A DNA stretch of 64,000 bases from NCBI GenBank assembly GCA_003194525.1, contig NBIV01000055.1, forward strand, positions 124,001 to 188,000. The letters run 5' to 3'. The notes beneath the pieces are model-generated. The model was given only the letters and a program-made list of their open reading frames with translations. It ran no database searches and was not told the DNA's origin. Both the position numbers and the translations under genes were made by a program. This DNA is from Gracilariopsis chorda. Taxonomy: Eukaryota > Rhodophyta > Florideophyceae > Gracilariales > Gracilariaceae. Numbering within the stretch: the stretch's first letter is position 1; each line of letters begins with the position of its first letter. Positions 42,658 to 55,700 of this stretch are shown here, one piece after another.

Positions 42658-44329
42658 GAGGCGCCATGGTGTATTGTTGCAGACTGTGGTACGAAAGCAG
42701 CGGCGGCGGTGCTGGACGGCAGTTGCGGCCTTGACCGCTGCGCAGAGAGTCGGAAGGGCACTGACGGTTCGCGGTGGACGTGCCGGCTGCTTTGTATGCT
42801 TACGCAGATGCATGGTCATGCCATGATGGCAGGGCATAGCAATTTTGGGGTGCACGCCCTGTCATCATGGCAATAGCATACACCCAGATTCACAGTAGCT
42901 TATCTGGAATCATGATGCTAAGTCGCTTTGCACTGGATATCGTTGTGATGAGGGACCACTGCAAGACACTAGCGAGTGCCGATCAGGGCATATGCGTGCC
43001 GACCTTCCGAACAGGCTGGAAAACACTACAAATTTACGCCGGATGAGGAACCAAAATAGAGATGCGATTGGGTCTACTAGCAGCAGTCGAATAGATAATT
43101 AGCTTTCTACTTGTAGAAATTGATTACGTTTCCTTGGAATTCGAGGCATGTGCCCATAAACACACACACACCTAAAACGGAAACGATATAGACAAACTTC
43201 ATGAACCGAATCCTTTTTACAGTACTAGTGTCTATTGGACCGCCGATTTCATATGAGGTCAAAACAATCAACTTAACCTTTAATTTTAGTTATTTTGATC
43301 GGATTTGTGCCTTTTTGTAACCCGTAGAAGTTATGCAACCTGTTTTTGTATTGCAAAATTTCTAAGCCTCTGTTGTTTATTCTCGGTGAGAAGCAGAAAC
43401 ATAAGACAACCAGATGGTTTAATAGAGATTTGCTTGTAAAGTATGTCGAATTTACTACAGAGCTTCAGAAAACAGGCTTTTCTGATATCAAAAACGTACT
43501 TTTGATTCAAAAACACCGTATCTGACGCGTGTATGAACGGTTCAAAACCTTCAAAAAATAATCATTTGGCAACGTTACATCCGGGCGGATAGACTTTTAG
43601 AATGCAAACCTCCGTAGAATGCCAGTGCGGTTCTAAAGCACTCTTCTGGATGATGGCCCGTTGTAGTGGATGCTACACATCCACAGCCATTTCTGGACCT
43701 TTCCACCCACTTAGTTCGGGCTCTGTAAACCTAATGTGTGGGTTGCAGTGCATAGCCACTACCTCGTAGGTAGCAGTACACAGCAGAATGTTTCCAGATA
43801 GGGCAACAATCCAAACCCCTTTTATACAGACAATGACTCGGCTTCTCAGTACATCTGAGGGGATCCAGCCTATCACACTCGCACACAAGTACAAAATATT
43901 TCTGCACTGTAGCTGAGCACAGTGATCACTGCGATACTGTGGTCGTATACTATCTTTTTTGATCAACATCATGGCTTCCGCATCGACGCAACACTGATTC
44001 GCAACAAAGCCTTCCGAGACGAACAGATAAAAACTCAGCTATATTCTTCAACCTCCAACATCTGTCGCGTTTTCGGTTAATCAACCTCGCCTGCTTTCCA
44101 CCACGCCTAAAGTGACTTCAGTGTTTTTGCGACACTATTACTATTATTTTAAGAAACTCACAACTCGGGCACTGCAACTGGCAGTTGTCGACTCAAAGAC
44201 AACAGAGCCGGTTCGCTAAGTCAATTTTTAACGCTGCGTCGACGCAGCTTGGTTCCAGTCTTCGATTGCTGTAGACTACATCTCTGGAGTTACGAAAATC
44301 GATGAGCTAATAGACGAGAAACTACGAGT
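42658..44329. other. Right flank of the element: former 5' region of the broken gene, otherwise no gene
   Basis: The first ten bases hold GGCGC and the CAT that would be the start codon of the interrupted minus-strand gene. Bases to about 42860 are GC-rich and may be its leader. From about 42900 the DNA becomes AT-rich, with a short CA repeat (about 43160-43170) and no protein-like frame. Confidence 0.4.
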
Positions 44330-47300
44330 TTTTTGGAAACTGAAGCTGAAGAAGACAAAGACATGATGAACATTGCTGCAATCGAAGCCATCATCCGCCA
44401 AGAAGTGGCAATGGACATGACGTATACATTTTCACGCTTTCGAAAGAAGCATCTTTTTACTACTTATGTGTCTGCATTACGACGGAATGGACTTACATGG
44501 GTCATGAAGGAACATCCCAAACTCGCAGTCTAGGCCCTCGTTGCAGCCATTAAGCCGTGCTTTTTGCAGCAACTTCTTCAGAATCACATTGAACTGGGGT
44601 ATGCGTCTCTCAGTTCCGACTTCAAATGTTTCATGAAGCATTGTATGACTGTAGCCGAGGCGTTTCAGATCATTGCAAATTGACCACCGTCGAAAACCAG
44701 AGGCACCATGACTCGAGGCACCACCACGCCACAAATAATAAGGCAGCTGCACTTCAGAGTGAAACTGAGTCAGCCAGCTCAGCTGCCTCTTGAAAATCAG
44801 TAACTTGGAGAGCCACGTCACGTAAAACATCACCTTTCTGTCCCCATTTTCCATGCAAAAGCGACGAAAAAAGCCACTGGATTGACGATTGTATGCTGTC
44901 TACCGATGAAGAGAGAGAAGCTCTAAAGGCAACTATCGCTTCTAGAAAAGCTGCTGACGGGCTATAGCGCTCAAAACGCTCACAAAAGAAAAAGCAGCAC
45001 CAAGGCAGCTACGGAACAGTCAGAGGCCTTTATCCTGCAAGCGACTCTCAATTTTCTGTCACCGTGTCAAACGGCATCACTTGTTTAGACTCCAGCAAAT
45101 GGTGCGACGATGGCAGTGACGACAGCATTGTCTCATCCTTGTTCGCAGAAGCCACAGCAGCCAAAAGAATTGGCACAATATCACCTATTGACAACTTTTC
45201 ATTGGCCGTTGCTCCGAAGAAACGAAATGCGAACTCCGCGCAAGGTTTCACGTTCTCCAGAAAATGGGTCGCATCACGCACTATCCTCCACCTCGCTTCC
45301 GGAAACCTGGCACTCACGCACATCTCCTTTCTTGTGGCCGACGATGATCTTGCTTGTGAAAACGTACCCATTGGATGAAATGTGTTGCAAGACCTCTGGG
45401 TATACACCTACACCTTGTTGGAAAATAAGTGGTTTACTCTTAATGCTTCGGACTACTCCGTAGTGGGCACTCTAACCGCTGCTTCTGCTAAAGGATAAGT
45501 GAGTCGTCTCATGATAGCAACCGTACACAGCCCTTCGAACACAGTGGGACAGGATCAGCTACCACCAGCTAGGGCTAGAGTTAGTTACAATACAGCCCGT
45601 CAGGACTCCGATCCTTTTTCCGACCCTTCTCTACTTGACCTAATCGACACCGCCCAGCATGAAGACCTTCTTGAAGCGGCAACCGGTATGGTCGAAGCAG
45701 CAGTGGAAAACGGACTTGAACACAAATATGCAACTCAACTCAGCACCATCGTCCACGATCACATCAACATCTTCCGAGCATCCTTGTCCTCTGGGCCTCC
45801 AGCGCAGGTCAGGCCCTTGAAGATCCAACTCACAGCTTATGCACAACCATTACGCCTAAGTCTACGCAAGTGTAGAGAAATGTATGCGCCCATACCCTCT
45901 AGGCGAGGTGGATCATAAATGATTCAATACCAACGTGGCATCGGTTCAACTCAGGCATAAGTGGACCCTTGGCAATGTTGCGTGAAATTCGATATGAATT
46001 TTAATTGGTATTTTTGGAACCTTCGTGGGTGATTTCTTAGGTATCCCGAACAGATGGGCGCGTGGCAAGCGTAAGGGTATTATTCAAAGTTGGCATGATT
46101 CAAAAGTGTCTTGTTGTGCCGTGGCCGGCAGTGCCGCCAAATGACACAAGTGTGTGGAATACAAGTGTGGCACACTACAGTAGTAGTATTTTTAGTTAAT
46201 TGTGACCCAGTAGTACTGAAGGGAGGATGGCCTTGTCGTTTCACCCTGAAGTAAAGACAAGCTGTGACTCTGCTCTAAATTTATCGCCTGCGCAAAGTGA
46301 CCAACTCTTGCTGTGGTTTCAGCGCGTTCGTTCTCGTTATACTTACACGTACAGTATCACCAAGGACCCCTGATCTGTGTTACCCCATGGCTTCGCCCAT
46401 TGTTCATTGTTTTTACCGTTTTGGTTACTTTATATTGTGAGCACAGATAGCAGTTTGACTCAGTATTGAGTTTTCCGGTGCTGGCTGAACAAGCAAAACC
46501 CCCACAACCCGGATCTCTTTCGGCTTTCCGCACGACCCTCCGGGCTGTACCTTCCCTTTTAGTTTCTCCCATTTTTGCCTTTTCCCTTTCTGGATTCTCC
46601 ATGGACGGTAACACCACCCGCACGGACCTGTGCACTACGTTGACCAGCTGGTAACCCGATTCTGGGTGTCACCTTCGTATGTATAGCTTGACGCCACCTC
46701 GTTTTTACACCCGAACACCGTATGGTACGGAGGGCCCTGTCGCTGCTCCTAACTCACAAGAGAGAAAGGCTGCGAACACCTCGGAGGATTTACCACCTAG
46801 GTATATTGCTCCACAATAAGCACTCACAAGACCAGAGGAAGTTCCTGGACAACTTTGTTATGGATCTCGTTAAGGCTGGGAAGGCCTATTGCAACCCCTC
46901 CTCTCCATGGGTATCCGCACCTCTAATCTTTCACAAACCAAGGCCTGCACGCTTTGGATTCATGGCCGATCTTCGACCTATCTACCGCTACATCGTGAGG
47001 CATCAGTACTCGATGCCCAATATAGAGCAAGAACTTTTGAAGCTCGCAGGCTGCCGTTTCTTTGCTACTCTCGATCTCTCGCATGGATACTGTCAATTTC
47101 TTCTGGATAAGGCATCAAAAGAGCTGCAGTCATACGTCACCTCTGATGCCGTGGTCACACCAACCAGATTACTCTATGACACCACAGACGCAACGACCCA
47201 CCTACAATCGGTGGTAGCCGAACTTCTGCCCAAGGACTTCCTCGAACACCTACTCTACTGGCTAGATGATATGCTACTCCATAATGCTACCATCCAAGAA

Positions 47301-47850
47301 TTGCCTGACAATATTCGCCTCCCTTTTCAAAAATGTGCAAGATTTTTAATCCGCTTGCACCCCAAGAAGTGCATTCTGTTTTCCACCTCCATTCGCTGGT
47401 GTGACAGAATCGTTTCAGCCGATGGTGTTTTTCATGACCCATGCCAGCTTGATGGACTTGTAAACATGGAACAACCAGTAACTGGTACACATCTGTAGCA
47501 GTTCCTCTGCGCACTTCAATGGGTGAAAACAGGCATCCCCGATTTCTCCAACCTTATATCTTCTCCACACGAGTTCATGGAACGAGTCTATGATCAAGCC
47601 GGGAAGCGAAAAAGCGTGCTGTGGCCTCAGTTCTGCTAGAAACATTAGGATGGGATGAAAAGGAATTGAAAACATTCAAACGTTGTAAGACGGCCCTGAC
47701 ACACATCGCTACCCTGGCGCATCGCGATGAAAAACGGTGGCTGTGTATAAACAGAAATGCATCTGATGCGCCTTGGTCCGGCACAGTGACTCAGGTTCCA
47801 CACGAGTTTTTGGCAAAAGATCACAAGAATCAGTGACACAGTCTTCTCGC
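44330..47850 (+). mobile_element. Decayed Ty3-type retrotransposon, second family
   Basis: Plus-strand fragments in the proper order, with stops and frameshifts. Gag-like: about 44330-44700. Protease-like: 45060-45490 (DDGSDDSIVSSLFAEA, FTFSRKWVASRTILHLASG, VADDDLACENVPIG). RT N-terminus: 45499-45870 (GPPAQVRPLKIQL). RT core: 46821-47498 (NPSSPWVSAPLIFHKP, MADLRPIYRYIVRHQYSMPN, FFATLDLSHGYCQF, catalytic YWLDDMLLH, LHPKKCILF). RT thumb and RNase H: 47499-47810 (FLCALQWVKTGIPDFS, then DEKELKTFKRCKTALTHIATLAHRDEKRWLC). This matches a Ty3 family best known from oomycetes and algae and differs from the 31.8-kb element. No integrase or LTRs were found; the RT is split by the insert at 45871-46815. 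Confidence 0.85.
45871..46815. repeat. Nested solo-LTR-like insertion in the decayed RT gene
   Basis: 945 bp with ends TGTAGAG...CTCCACA, the inverted TG...CA termini of LTRs. It is flanked by GCAAG (45866-45870) and ATAAG (46816-46820), a diverged 5-bp duplication. Removing 950 bp (insert plus one flank) joins two RT frames in phase at exactly the residue expected (...LSLRK then HSQDQRKFLDNF). No coding sequence is inside; a purine run AAGGGAGGATGG lies at about 46219-46230. Confidence 0.75.
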
Positions 47851-48635
47851 GATCTGGTGATGACCAATATCTTAATCACCGCAACGAACTGGGTCTCAGA
47901 TTCCCCGTGCGTCAATCATTTGTCACTGATTCGCAATCCAACGGAACTTGAAGTCATCAGTGCTCTAATCCTTGGCAAAGGGAGTGGAGCGTTCTCTTGC
48001 TTAGCTCTATTCTCACTGGCACATGGTCCGTATGTCGTCTGGGCAGCAGCGGTTTCGTCCGCGTGAGAGTCAGACAGAGCACATTGTGCTATATCGATAT
48101 CAGCTTTTGCCTTTCCCTTGTCCTTTCCAGGGCTTCTCTTCAACCTTACCTCCCCAATTTGCGGATCTTCGCAGGTCTTATCCCTTGAGGCGAGTTCGCG
48201 AATTACATCTCCTGCTTTCATGCCAATGCGTGATGGGGGGAGCCTAGAGCACCCACCCTACAGATACATTTCTACAGTTCCTTTATGTGCATTGGCCAGC
48301 TCTTTACCAACAACTGCTCCATAGAACAAGTGTAGCGAGCTTATTGCATCTCTACTAACTCTGGAGCTCATCAATGTTCCCCTTCTTCTTCTTTATTTTG
48401 GGTTCAATATGTCTGATTACGGCATATTGATAAAGGTTTTTTCTTTTTATGAGAAAAACCTCTCTCTCCTAAGAAAGGCTAACAACTTCTGTGGCCACTG
48501 GCGGACTATCTCCGCCAAAGTCTTACCTTTTCTCTCTGCTGCGGCAGGAAGCTCGCTTCTCCTAGAATCTGTCCGCTTAGTACAACGAAGCACATAGTGT
48601 TCAGCGCTGTTGGTAGCGCGCGTGTTACAGTCACA

Positions 48636-49403
48636 TCATGATGGTTTCCGTCCTATGTAGCTTGCAACAGGGTGAAGCTTCGGCGTGTTTCCTACATAGA
48701 TCTGAGACAGCGTGACTTCTGCTTTCCGAGGCGATATGATGCCTTGTAGTTCTTCTGGGACATCATTGAGCAAAGGCTTGGCTTTAGAGGCATCCATTAT
48801 TCGTGTCTTGGCGTCCTCAAAGTAGACTGGTACTCTGACTTGATCTTTCATAGGAGTGCTCAAACCTTGCTTTGCAAGGCTATCCACCCGTTCATTCTGC
48901 GGAAGGCCGCAGTGCCCGGGTATCCAAACGATATCAACGAAACAGCCTCTTTTGTCGGTGATGGAACTTAGTATTCCTGAAACAGTTTGTAACGAAGAAG
49001 GTTGCTGTCGAAGAGAGCTCTGCAACCCATCTACCATACTTTTGGAGTCCGTTGCCAATCTGATTCGTCCTTTCCATCCTTCTTCACATCTTTGCAAAAC
49101 CTTTTCAAGCGCGTGTTTTGCAGCGGTGACTTCTGCTGTGAACGAGGACACTTCCACTCCAGCCGGGAGTGTGGTATGTTCTTGTTCAGGACTGTTCTCG
49201 TACCACGAGATAGTGTAGGCTGCAGCTCCTACTTTCTTCAGAGAAAGGAGCTGGTATCCCAATTTATGCCCGTCTGCATCTAGTATGATCTGGGAATCCA
49301 GACAGGAGTAAGCCATGACAAATTCATCATCATAGTATACCACCATGTCTGGCATTCGGCGATGCCGTTCATAGAACTGGCGGCACTGAGGGTGTGCTGT
49401 CAT
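48636..49403 (-). pseudogene. LINE RNase H domain and C-terminal region
   Basis: Same frame as the preceding piece. RNase H motifs are EVTAAKHAL, ATDSKSMVDGL and the GHCG...DSLAKQG block. Past its stop near 48636 the frame continues with a CNTRATNSAEHYVLRC knuckle typical of RNase H-bearing LINEs. Confidence 0.85.
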
Positions 49404-49490
49404 CGATATGACAAACTTCCTAGCGTTGCCTGTAAGCCATCCATCCGTCCACTCTACTGCAATTCGAGATTCCCTGTTCTCTGGTTGTCT

Positions 49491-50147
49491 TTATGGCTCT
49501 CCTACCGAGCCATCGCTCCAAATTTTGCATTTTGCTGGCTGTAGTGCACCCAGCAGTGCTTGCGCTGCTTCCTGTTGGACTGCCTTGTTATCGTCTTTGG
49601 ACCACGGAGTATAATGGAACTCCACATTCTCTATTAAGGCGAGTCCTGGCTCGATTGAAAGCGAGGCGCGCGGCAGATGAAGAAGGCCGAGCTCTGCCAG
49701 TTTCTTCTCTGCTTCTCTTTTCAATGTAGACCTCTTTTTCCTGATTCGCGTATTGGAGAGTGTTAAGATTGATTGCTGTACCGGTATATCCTCGGGAAGC
49801 CGTTTGATCTTTTCATATAGTGCTGCGGCTTTGAGAGCAGCTATCTCTTGGAGTGACTTGACTTTGGTCAGTTCCCGAAGTTGCTCGACTGGTGTGGATT
49901 TAACACACCCTGTTTGGATTCTCAATCCTACATTTCGGGCTCTTTCGAGGTTCCGTATGTCTGTGTCGGAAGCATTCGGAATTGCCACTCCGGCGCCGTA
50001 TGTGGCTATGGGCTCGATGAACCCTTGTCTAAATGTGTGCATCGTTTGCGAATTTGCACCCCGACTTGTTCCTGTTAGTCTCGTCAAAATCCTGCATCTA
50101 CTCAAATACTTGCTTCTCACCTTCTTCAGGTGTTCCTTAAAGTTCAA
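49491..50147 (-). pseudogene. LINE thumb/connection region and start of RNase H
   Basis: Continues the RT after a frameshift and a TGA at about 50175: LNFKEHLKKVRSKYLSRCR, then the YGAGVAIP and LERARNVGLRIQTGC blocks common to the Jockey/I group, ending in WSDGSVGEP where RNase H starts. It is cut by a TAA at 49489-49491. Confidence 0.85.
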
Positions 50148-50382
50148 CCGACTGTCCAGCTGCAGTCCAAGAAATCACACGCTGTTGGACGGGGTAACCA
50201 AAGTCCCGTTCACTGAAACCGCCAGTTGCTCGATGTCCCTTTTCCAGTTTTTGTATGTGAAGGGGACTAGAACGGTTTTTTGCTGCATTCATCTTGATCT
50301 TGTTGCGGGCACAATAAGTTTCTAGTTTGTGTACTGCCCCCTGCAGTGCTGTTTGACAGCGTATGAGGGTGTTCGCGGTTAC

Positions 50383-51090
50383 CTATATTGCGGTGTCGTC
50401 CGCGAACATACTAATCCTTATTGATCGATTTCGTTCGCATACTGCTTTGTCCAAGTCTGCGTTGTATGCGATCCATAGCGAAGGGGATAGCGTACCCCCT
50501 TTTGGCAGGCCTTGTGGCACGACACATTCCAAGCTTAGCGCTGTGCTCCACCGGCACCGCCACCTCCTGTCCATGATGAATGCCCGTGTCCATCTCCATA
50601 GAAAAGTTGGACATTGCATGTTTCCCAGTTTCACCATGAGGTCGTGATGCGGGACACTGTCGTACGCAGCTGAGAAGTCGCCGAATATAGCCATGGTTTG
50701 TTTCTTCTTATTCCATCGGTGTGTCACTCCTTCACATAAGGCCTCTATCTGCTCCTCAGTTGACCTGTGCATACGAAATCCTGCTTGGCTGTGCGGCAAG
50801 AGTTGCTGTAGCCATTGCATGAAAACTTTATACACCATTCTCTCCGCTGTACGGGCCATGACGGAAGTTAGGGATATCCGTCGGAACTTACGTTCCGGTC
50901 CTGGCTTGGGAATGGGTATCAACATTGACACTCGCCATTTTGCAGGTACCTCAGAGTTCTTGAATGACCTATGGATAATCTGGAGCAGCCTTAGCTTTCC
51001 AACCTCTGATAGATGTTGAAGTAATGCTATCTCGATACCGTCTAAGCCGGGTGTTTTCTTCGGATTCATCTTTGCTAAAGCAACCTGCAA
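50383..51090 (-). pseudogene. LINE reverse transcriptase part of ORF2
   Basis: Contains the RT palm motifs, including FADD. The turn before it reads VPQGLPKGGTLSPSLW, longer than the usual VPQGSVLSP, a possible small insertion. It ends at a stop just after FADDTAI, within the palm domain. Confidence 0.88.
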
Positions 51091-51123
51091 GTGCTGCGTC
51101 TTGAAGGTAATCGAACTCTCGTT

Positions 51124-52593
51124 TTATGCCCGTCGATGATAGGAGTCGAGAAGTCTCCTGTACCGGTTTCTAATTTCCGTTCCATTGCCTTCGGATTTTC
51201 CTTTCTTTATCTCGTGCCTTAGAAACCATTTCGCCCGTCTCCTATCTGTCCAACCTTCTCCACCTGGGGGACAAAGTGATTGAGTTGAATGTTTTCCTTG
51301 TTCCATGGCTTTAACGATCTTCCATAGCTTTGCATCTTCTGATGTCGGTGACAGATGGGACATGAGTTCCCGCCACGCATTTCTTTTCAGCTTGTCTATT
51401 ACGCGGGCGGTATCATGTCGTATCCTATCCAAGTTTGACTTCGATTCATCTGTGGGGTTCATTCTGTATTCCCTCCAGGCTTCCTGTCTCCTTGTGACCG
51501 CTTCAGAAGCTTCTTCTGACCACCATGGGTTGGATCGGGCTCGGTTGCCTTTCGGGATAGTTTTGTGCGCTGCTTTGAGAACAGCGTTCGTGAATGCCGC
51601 GTGTTCTGCATCGATAGGGTCAAACTGGTCTGGGCTGTTTCTGAGTTGTCTTTCTACTTCCTCCTGGTACGCTGGCCAATCCGCAGACTTGAGTTTCCAC
51701 TTCCTTCTTCCGTTTCTCGGTCCTGACTGTAGGCCGGTTTCCAATGTGGTGATGCAAACGTGATGATCTGAAAACGGAGTTTCCTTTGCATTCCAGGTTG
51801 CATATGGCAACCACTTGCTTGGTACTGCTGAGATGTCTATTCCACTCTGGCTTCCGGTCGAGGGGTCAGTTCGCGTAGCAATGTTGTCTGTGTTCATGAT
51901 GTATCTGTTGGTTGACTCCAGGTAGTTTTCTAGTTCTATGCCTATCGTTTGTACTCTATTGGGATACCATGATCCGCATACGTCGCAGTCTCCTATGATC
52001 ATGTGGCTTTCTTCAATTTGATCTGCCCAGGAATTTGCGGCTAGCTGCGGTGGGACATACACATTTGTGATTCGAAGAAGACCCTTTGAAGTCCTTAGTG
52101 CAACTGAAACTGTTTCGATTCCTGATCCTAGACTTTTGGCTTCAATAAAGTTGGCGTGATAGCCTTTTCGCTGGTATGTGATGACTCCACCCCCTCTCCC
52201 TCCGGCGTTCGAGTACGTCAGAAGCCGATCCCATCTTCCAATCGCGGCATACCCTTGGATTGTTGGCGTATCGTCCTGGGGTTGAAGATGAGTCTCTTGC
52301 AGGCAGAGAATGTCTGCCTTGTATTGGTGAGCGGTGACTGCAAGCTCGGCGCGTTTTCCTAATCCTAGAAGACTTCGACAGTTAAGTTGAAGAATACTTA
52401 CCTTCGTCGGTGATTTTTGTGAACTCGTATTTTTTAGTGGTCGTGAAGTTGTTAGCCTCCGTAGGAGACCCGATTGCGAACTCATTTCGCTTCTCTGCGA
52501 CAGGATCGTAGAGAAGTCAGGCACACCGCGGGAAGGCGAGTTGCATGTGCCCAATGTTCCCCACGGAGCTGTAATTGGAAGCAGAAAACCCAT
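51124..52593 (-). pseudogene. LINE endonuclease part of ORF2
   Basis: About 490 codons open without interruption. It covers the apurinic-type endonuclease and the linker to RT (WPAYQEEVERQL, NPWWSEEASEAVTRRQEAWREYR, KLWKIVKAMEQG). It ends at TAA 51124-51126, and RT continues in the same frame directly after, so the stop is premature. The replaced Asn in the GDFN motif suggests the enzyme is inactive in this copy. Confidence 0.85.
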
Positions 52594-52799
52594 TTTGTGA
52601 AGTTCCTACTCACCGCTGAACTTCACGCCGTCACTCATGTCCCGTGCAGAGTCGCACAGCGCTCGCTTGCCCCATTTAGGTTTTATGACGTTGTTCGGAT
52701 CATCAACGAGCAAATGAACTCTTATTGCTGCGTCTGTCCCAAAAAACCCTTCTGAATCCGCCGCACTTGCCATTACCTGACAATTATCTGCCTTCCGCC

Positions 52800-55700
52800 A
52801 ATCCACCCATCCGTCTTCTCCTCAAATTCTCGCTGCTGAACAGCAACAACTACAGCCACCAGCCAATGAAACCCTATCCCAACTTCTCGTTTCCACTTCT
52901 CCCGCGCAACGGCACCAAAATGATCAGGCTGTGAATACCTCCGACCAGGACGACGAGCTTCCTCGCGAGAAATTCAAACATTTCATAAAACCCAAAAGGT
53001 TTTCTGTCTGTCTCCTCTCATCCCAAACGCAGGGCCTGGCGAACTACCCAAGAAAAGGAGTTTTGTCCACCAGCCTCATGGTGGACGCACTCATGGGCCC
53101 ATCAATCTTCCTCTCCCTAATCGCGGCAGGAACAGACATCCCAACCTTCCTCTCCCAGTTCTTTCGTCATTAGCGTAGCATGCCATAGGGCCAACCGTGA
53201 GCAGCCGAGATCGAGGCCCAGACACTGAGGCGTATGATACACATCTAAATGATCCACCACCCTTCACCCAAAGACACAATGGAGCAGCGTCCATCTGTCG
53301 AGATTGCCCTTCGCCGTCTCTTCGCCATACTGTACTTTGAAGAAGCCGTCTCCATCGGGGAGCACACCGACCGCCGAGAAGCGTGGGCCATAGCGCGCCA
53401 CATTCTCGAGTTCTCTCCCCAAGGAACCATGCGATCTCAAGGACGTCTCGAATAAATGACCAGAAGAATATCATCACAACGCAAACGCATGACAGCTATC
53501 AAGTCTATGCAACAGAACCGTTCGAAACGGACACCTCGACCGTCATCGGCCCCATATACTCGCCAACAAAACCAAATCCCAGCCCCCACTAGAAAGTAAT
53601 ATCCCAAAGCAATGAGCTTCAAACAAAGCCATTCCACCTCCCATCGCTCCCCTCAAAACATCACCTCTCCCATCAAGCCAACAACTTAATCTCTTCCATC
53701 ACCTGCCTGTACTACGGTCCCTCGTTTTCTCCGCACCAAGCCAAATAAAGCAGTCACACCAAGCCGCATCATTCTTCTAGCCATACTTCCATTCTTGCCG
53801 GGCACAGCATTCTAACCTCTGCCAAATCTTGAATGGTAGTGGCCCACTTTCCCCATGCACCCCAGACCCTTTTCTTATGGCCAACAAATCTTTTGATCTG
53901 ACATCTGCTCTTAACACTGAGATTTCAAATCCAGGATGAGCTTTCACTAGAGGCGTCTTCAAAAGCATAACTGCATCAAAGATCTCGATACAACCTCCAG
54001 AACGTCGAGAACATGGCGACCGCAGCCATCTTTGGATACGTTTCCTCCCGCCATTTCTTCAAAGTATATTCTCCATATCATCCTCAGACTGCCAGCGCCA
54101 TGACCTGATTAAGACCCTTGGCAATCCCAACGTCTATACTAATCCCCTCAAAAGCTACATGCCTCCCAGATTGAATATGTTAAACTCCTGTCTCGTGCAC
54201 ACGACGCTGGAATGATCCACTGGTCAATTATTGAATCAGAACACTCCGCATATCATCAAGCCGCCCCAAAATCGACGATGACGCTGTTTGCAGTATCAAA
54301 ATCTCCCCATGATGACAGGCTGATCTCATGGCCTCGCAGAATGACCTACTTCCAGATCCACCGCACACATCAGTTCACGATCCAAGCATCTTTGACAAAG
54401 TAACATTATCAGAAGGACATGTCACGGCCATCTACTTTGATGTAGCCAATATGTTCCACAACATCTCCTTGCCAGCGTGGCTCTCAGAATGTTTCCCCTG
54501 GCCCCCAGTTTCTCTGTCAGAGCTCCTTAAATCCCTCAAGAGTAATCTTTGACAGCAACTCCTAAAACATTCTCTTTGCTGACTTGCGCCTACGCCCTTG
54601 TCAGAGAACCATACCAATGGGTTTCAAAAGGAGTTTATTTATTTCTCACTGCTTCACAAGCAATCTCCTCAAGCAATAATACAAGATCTTCTGCCAATCA
54701 GGCTTATCGCCGAGCTGCACATCCGTTCTAACATCAATTCTACGGGAATTTGCCCCTTTCAATCTCGACAATGAACACCCGGTTCTGTTTCATATTATCG
54801 TCAATGTAACTGCCTTGTTTTGCGACTGGAACGCCGAAGCGTTATTGTGCTTGTACAAGATAATGCGAGCAATCCTGCAGTCCAACAACCTCCCCATCTA
54901 GGTATCTAATTCTTGCCATGTCTCCGCCGTTATCGAGTCCTCTGTAACATTTCTTGGCTGCAAAATCAATCTATTATCCTGCACAATCCAGCCATACTCC
55001 AAAAAATACTGAAAGCCTGCCAACAAATACAAGAACTTCTTACCTCTCCTTCCATATCATATGAAAAATGGAGATCTACCTTGGGCAAGATAGTTCGGTT
55101 TCTGCTTTTGAAACGCCCACTACTCTCGTGTCTGAACGTATGTTTTCAGCCTCTGCACCACAGGACCGAAGCTCATGAAGTTATTATGAACGACCAAATG
55201 TCATCAGAAATCTCGCCTGCCCTATCCCTCCTCCCATTAGTTCTCGTCTCTATGGCACTTCCATTTTCAAGCACAGTACTCTCTTTTGACGCATCCCTCC
55301 AGGCTGGGGCTGTTTCATATACGTCTCTAAGTGAAAAAAACTACAGCTCCCGTGGACGAAGGCGTTTGGGAGCTTGTCTGCACACAATACACATCCTTCT
55401 GCATCTGTGTCCAACAAAACTATTCTCTCTATACATGAAGCAGCACAATGGAATTCTGTTGTTTCATATATTTGGAAACACAAGGGCACATTGATTCCCT
55501 TGAAGCAGCAGGAGCGCTTTAAGCAGTATAATGGGCCGTACGAAATTGAATTTTCAACCACAAACTGTTCCTCTTCACTGGCTCCCTTGTTGTTTTGTAT
55601 GTGGCACGCAACGGTCGTTCATCGTCAGTTCCAAGTCTTTTACGCTGTGACAAGATAGCTGCGTTAGGCATTGCTTACAATATTCAACTTGTTGTGCTGT

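Larger units (their letters stand above)
48380..52800 (-). mobile_element. LINE (non-LTR retrotransposon) with APE endonuclease, RT and RNase H
   Basis: Minus strand. A frame at 52806-52606 (DDPNNVIKPKWGKRALCDSARD) looks like the truncated end of ORF1. Next comes the endonuclease-RT frame. Endonuclease (about 52400-51700): VSILQLNCRSL, DILCLQETHL, GGGVITYQRK, ITNVYVPP, then GDCDVCGSW where GDFN is usual, and SDHHVCI. RT (51090-50383): KKTPGLDGIEIALL, SQAGFRMHRSTEEQ, FGDFSAAYDSVPHHDL, catalytic SMFADDTAI. RNase H (about 49530-48830): KIWSDGSVGEP, EVTAAKHALEKVL, LATDSKSMVDGL, IPGHCGLPQNERVDSLAKQG. A Cys/His knuckle region follows near 48600. Stops or frameshifts at about 51124, 50383, 50175 and 49490 disable it. 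The 5' end is lost where the next element starts. Confidence 0.9.

Noticed and set aside
44477-44854. Minus-strand 125-codon frame
   Set aside because: It lies opposite the gag-like part of the decayed Ty3 element and is explained as its antisense.
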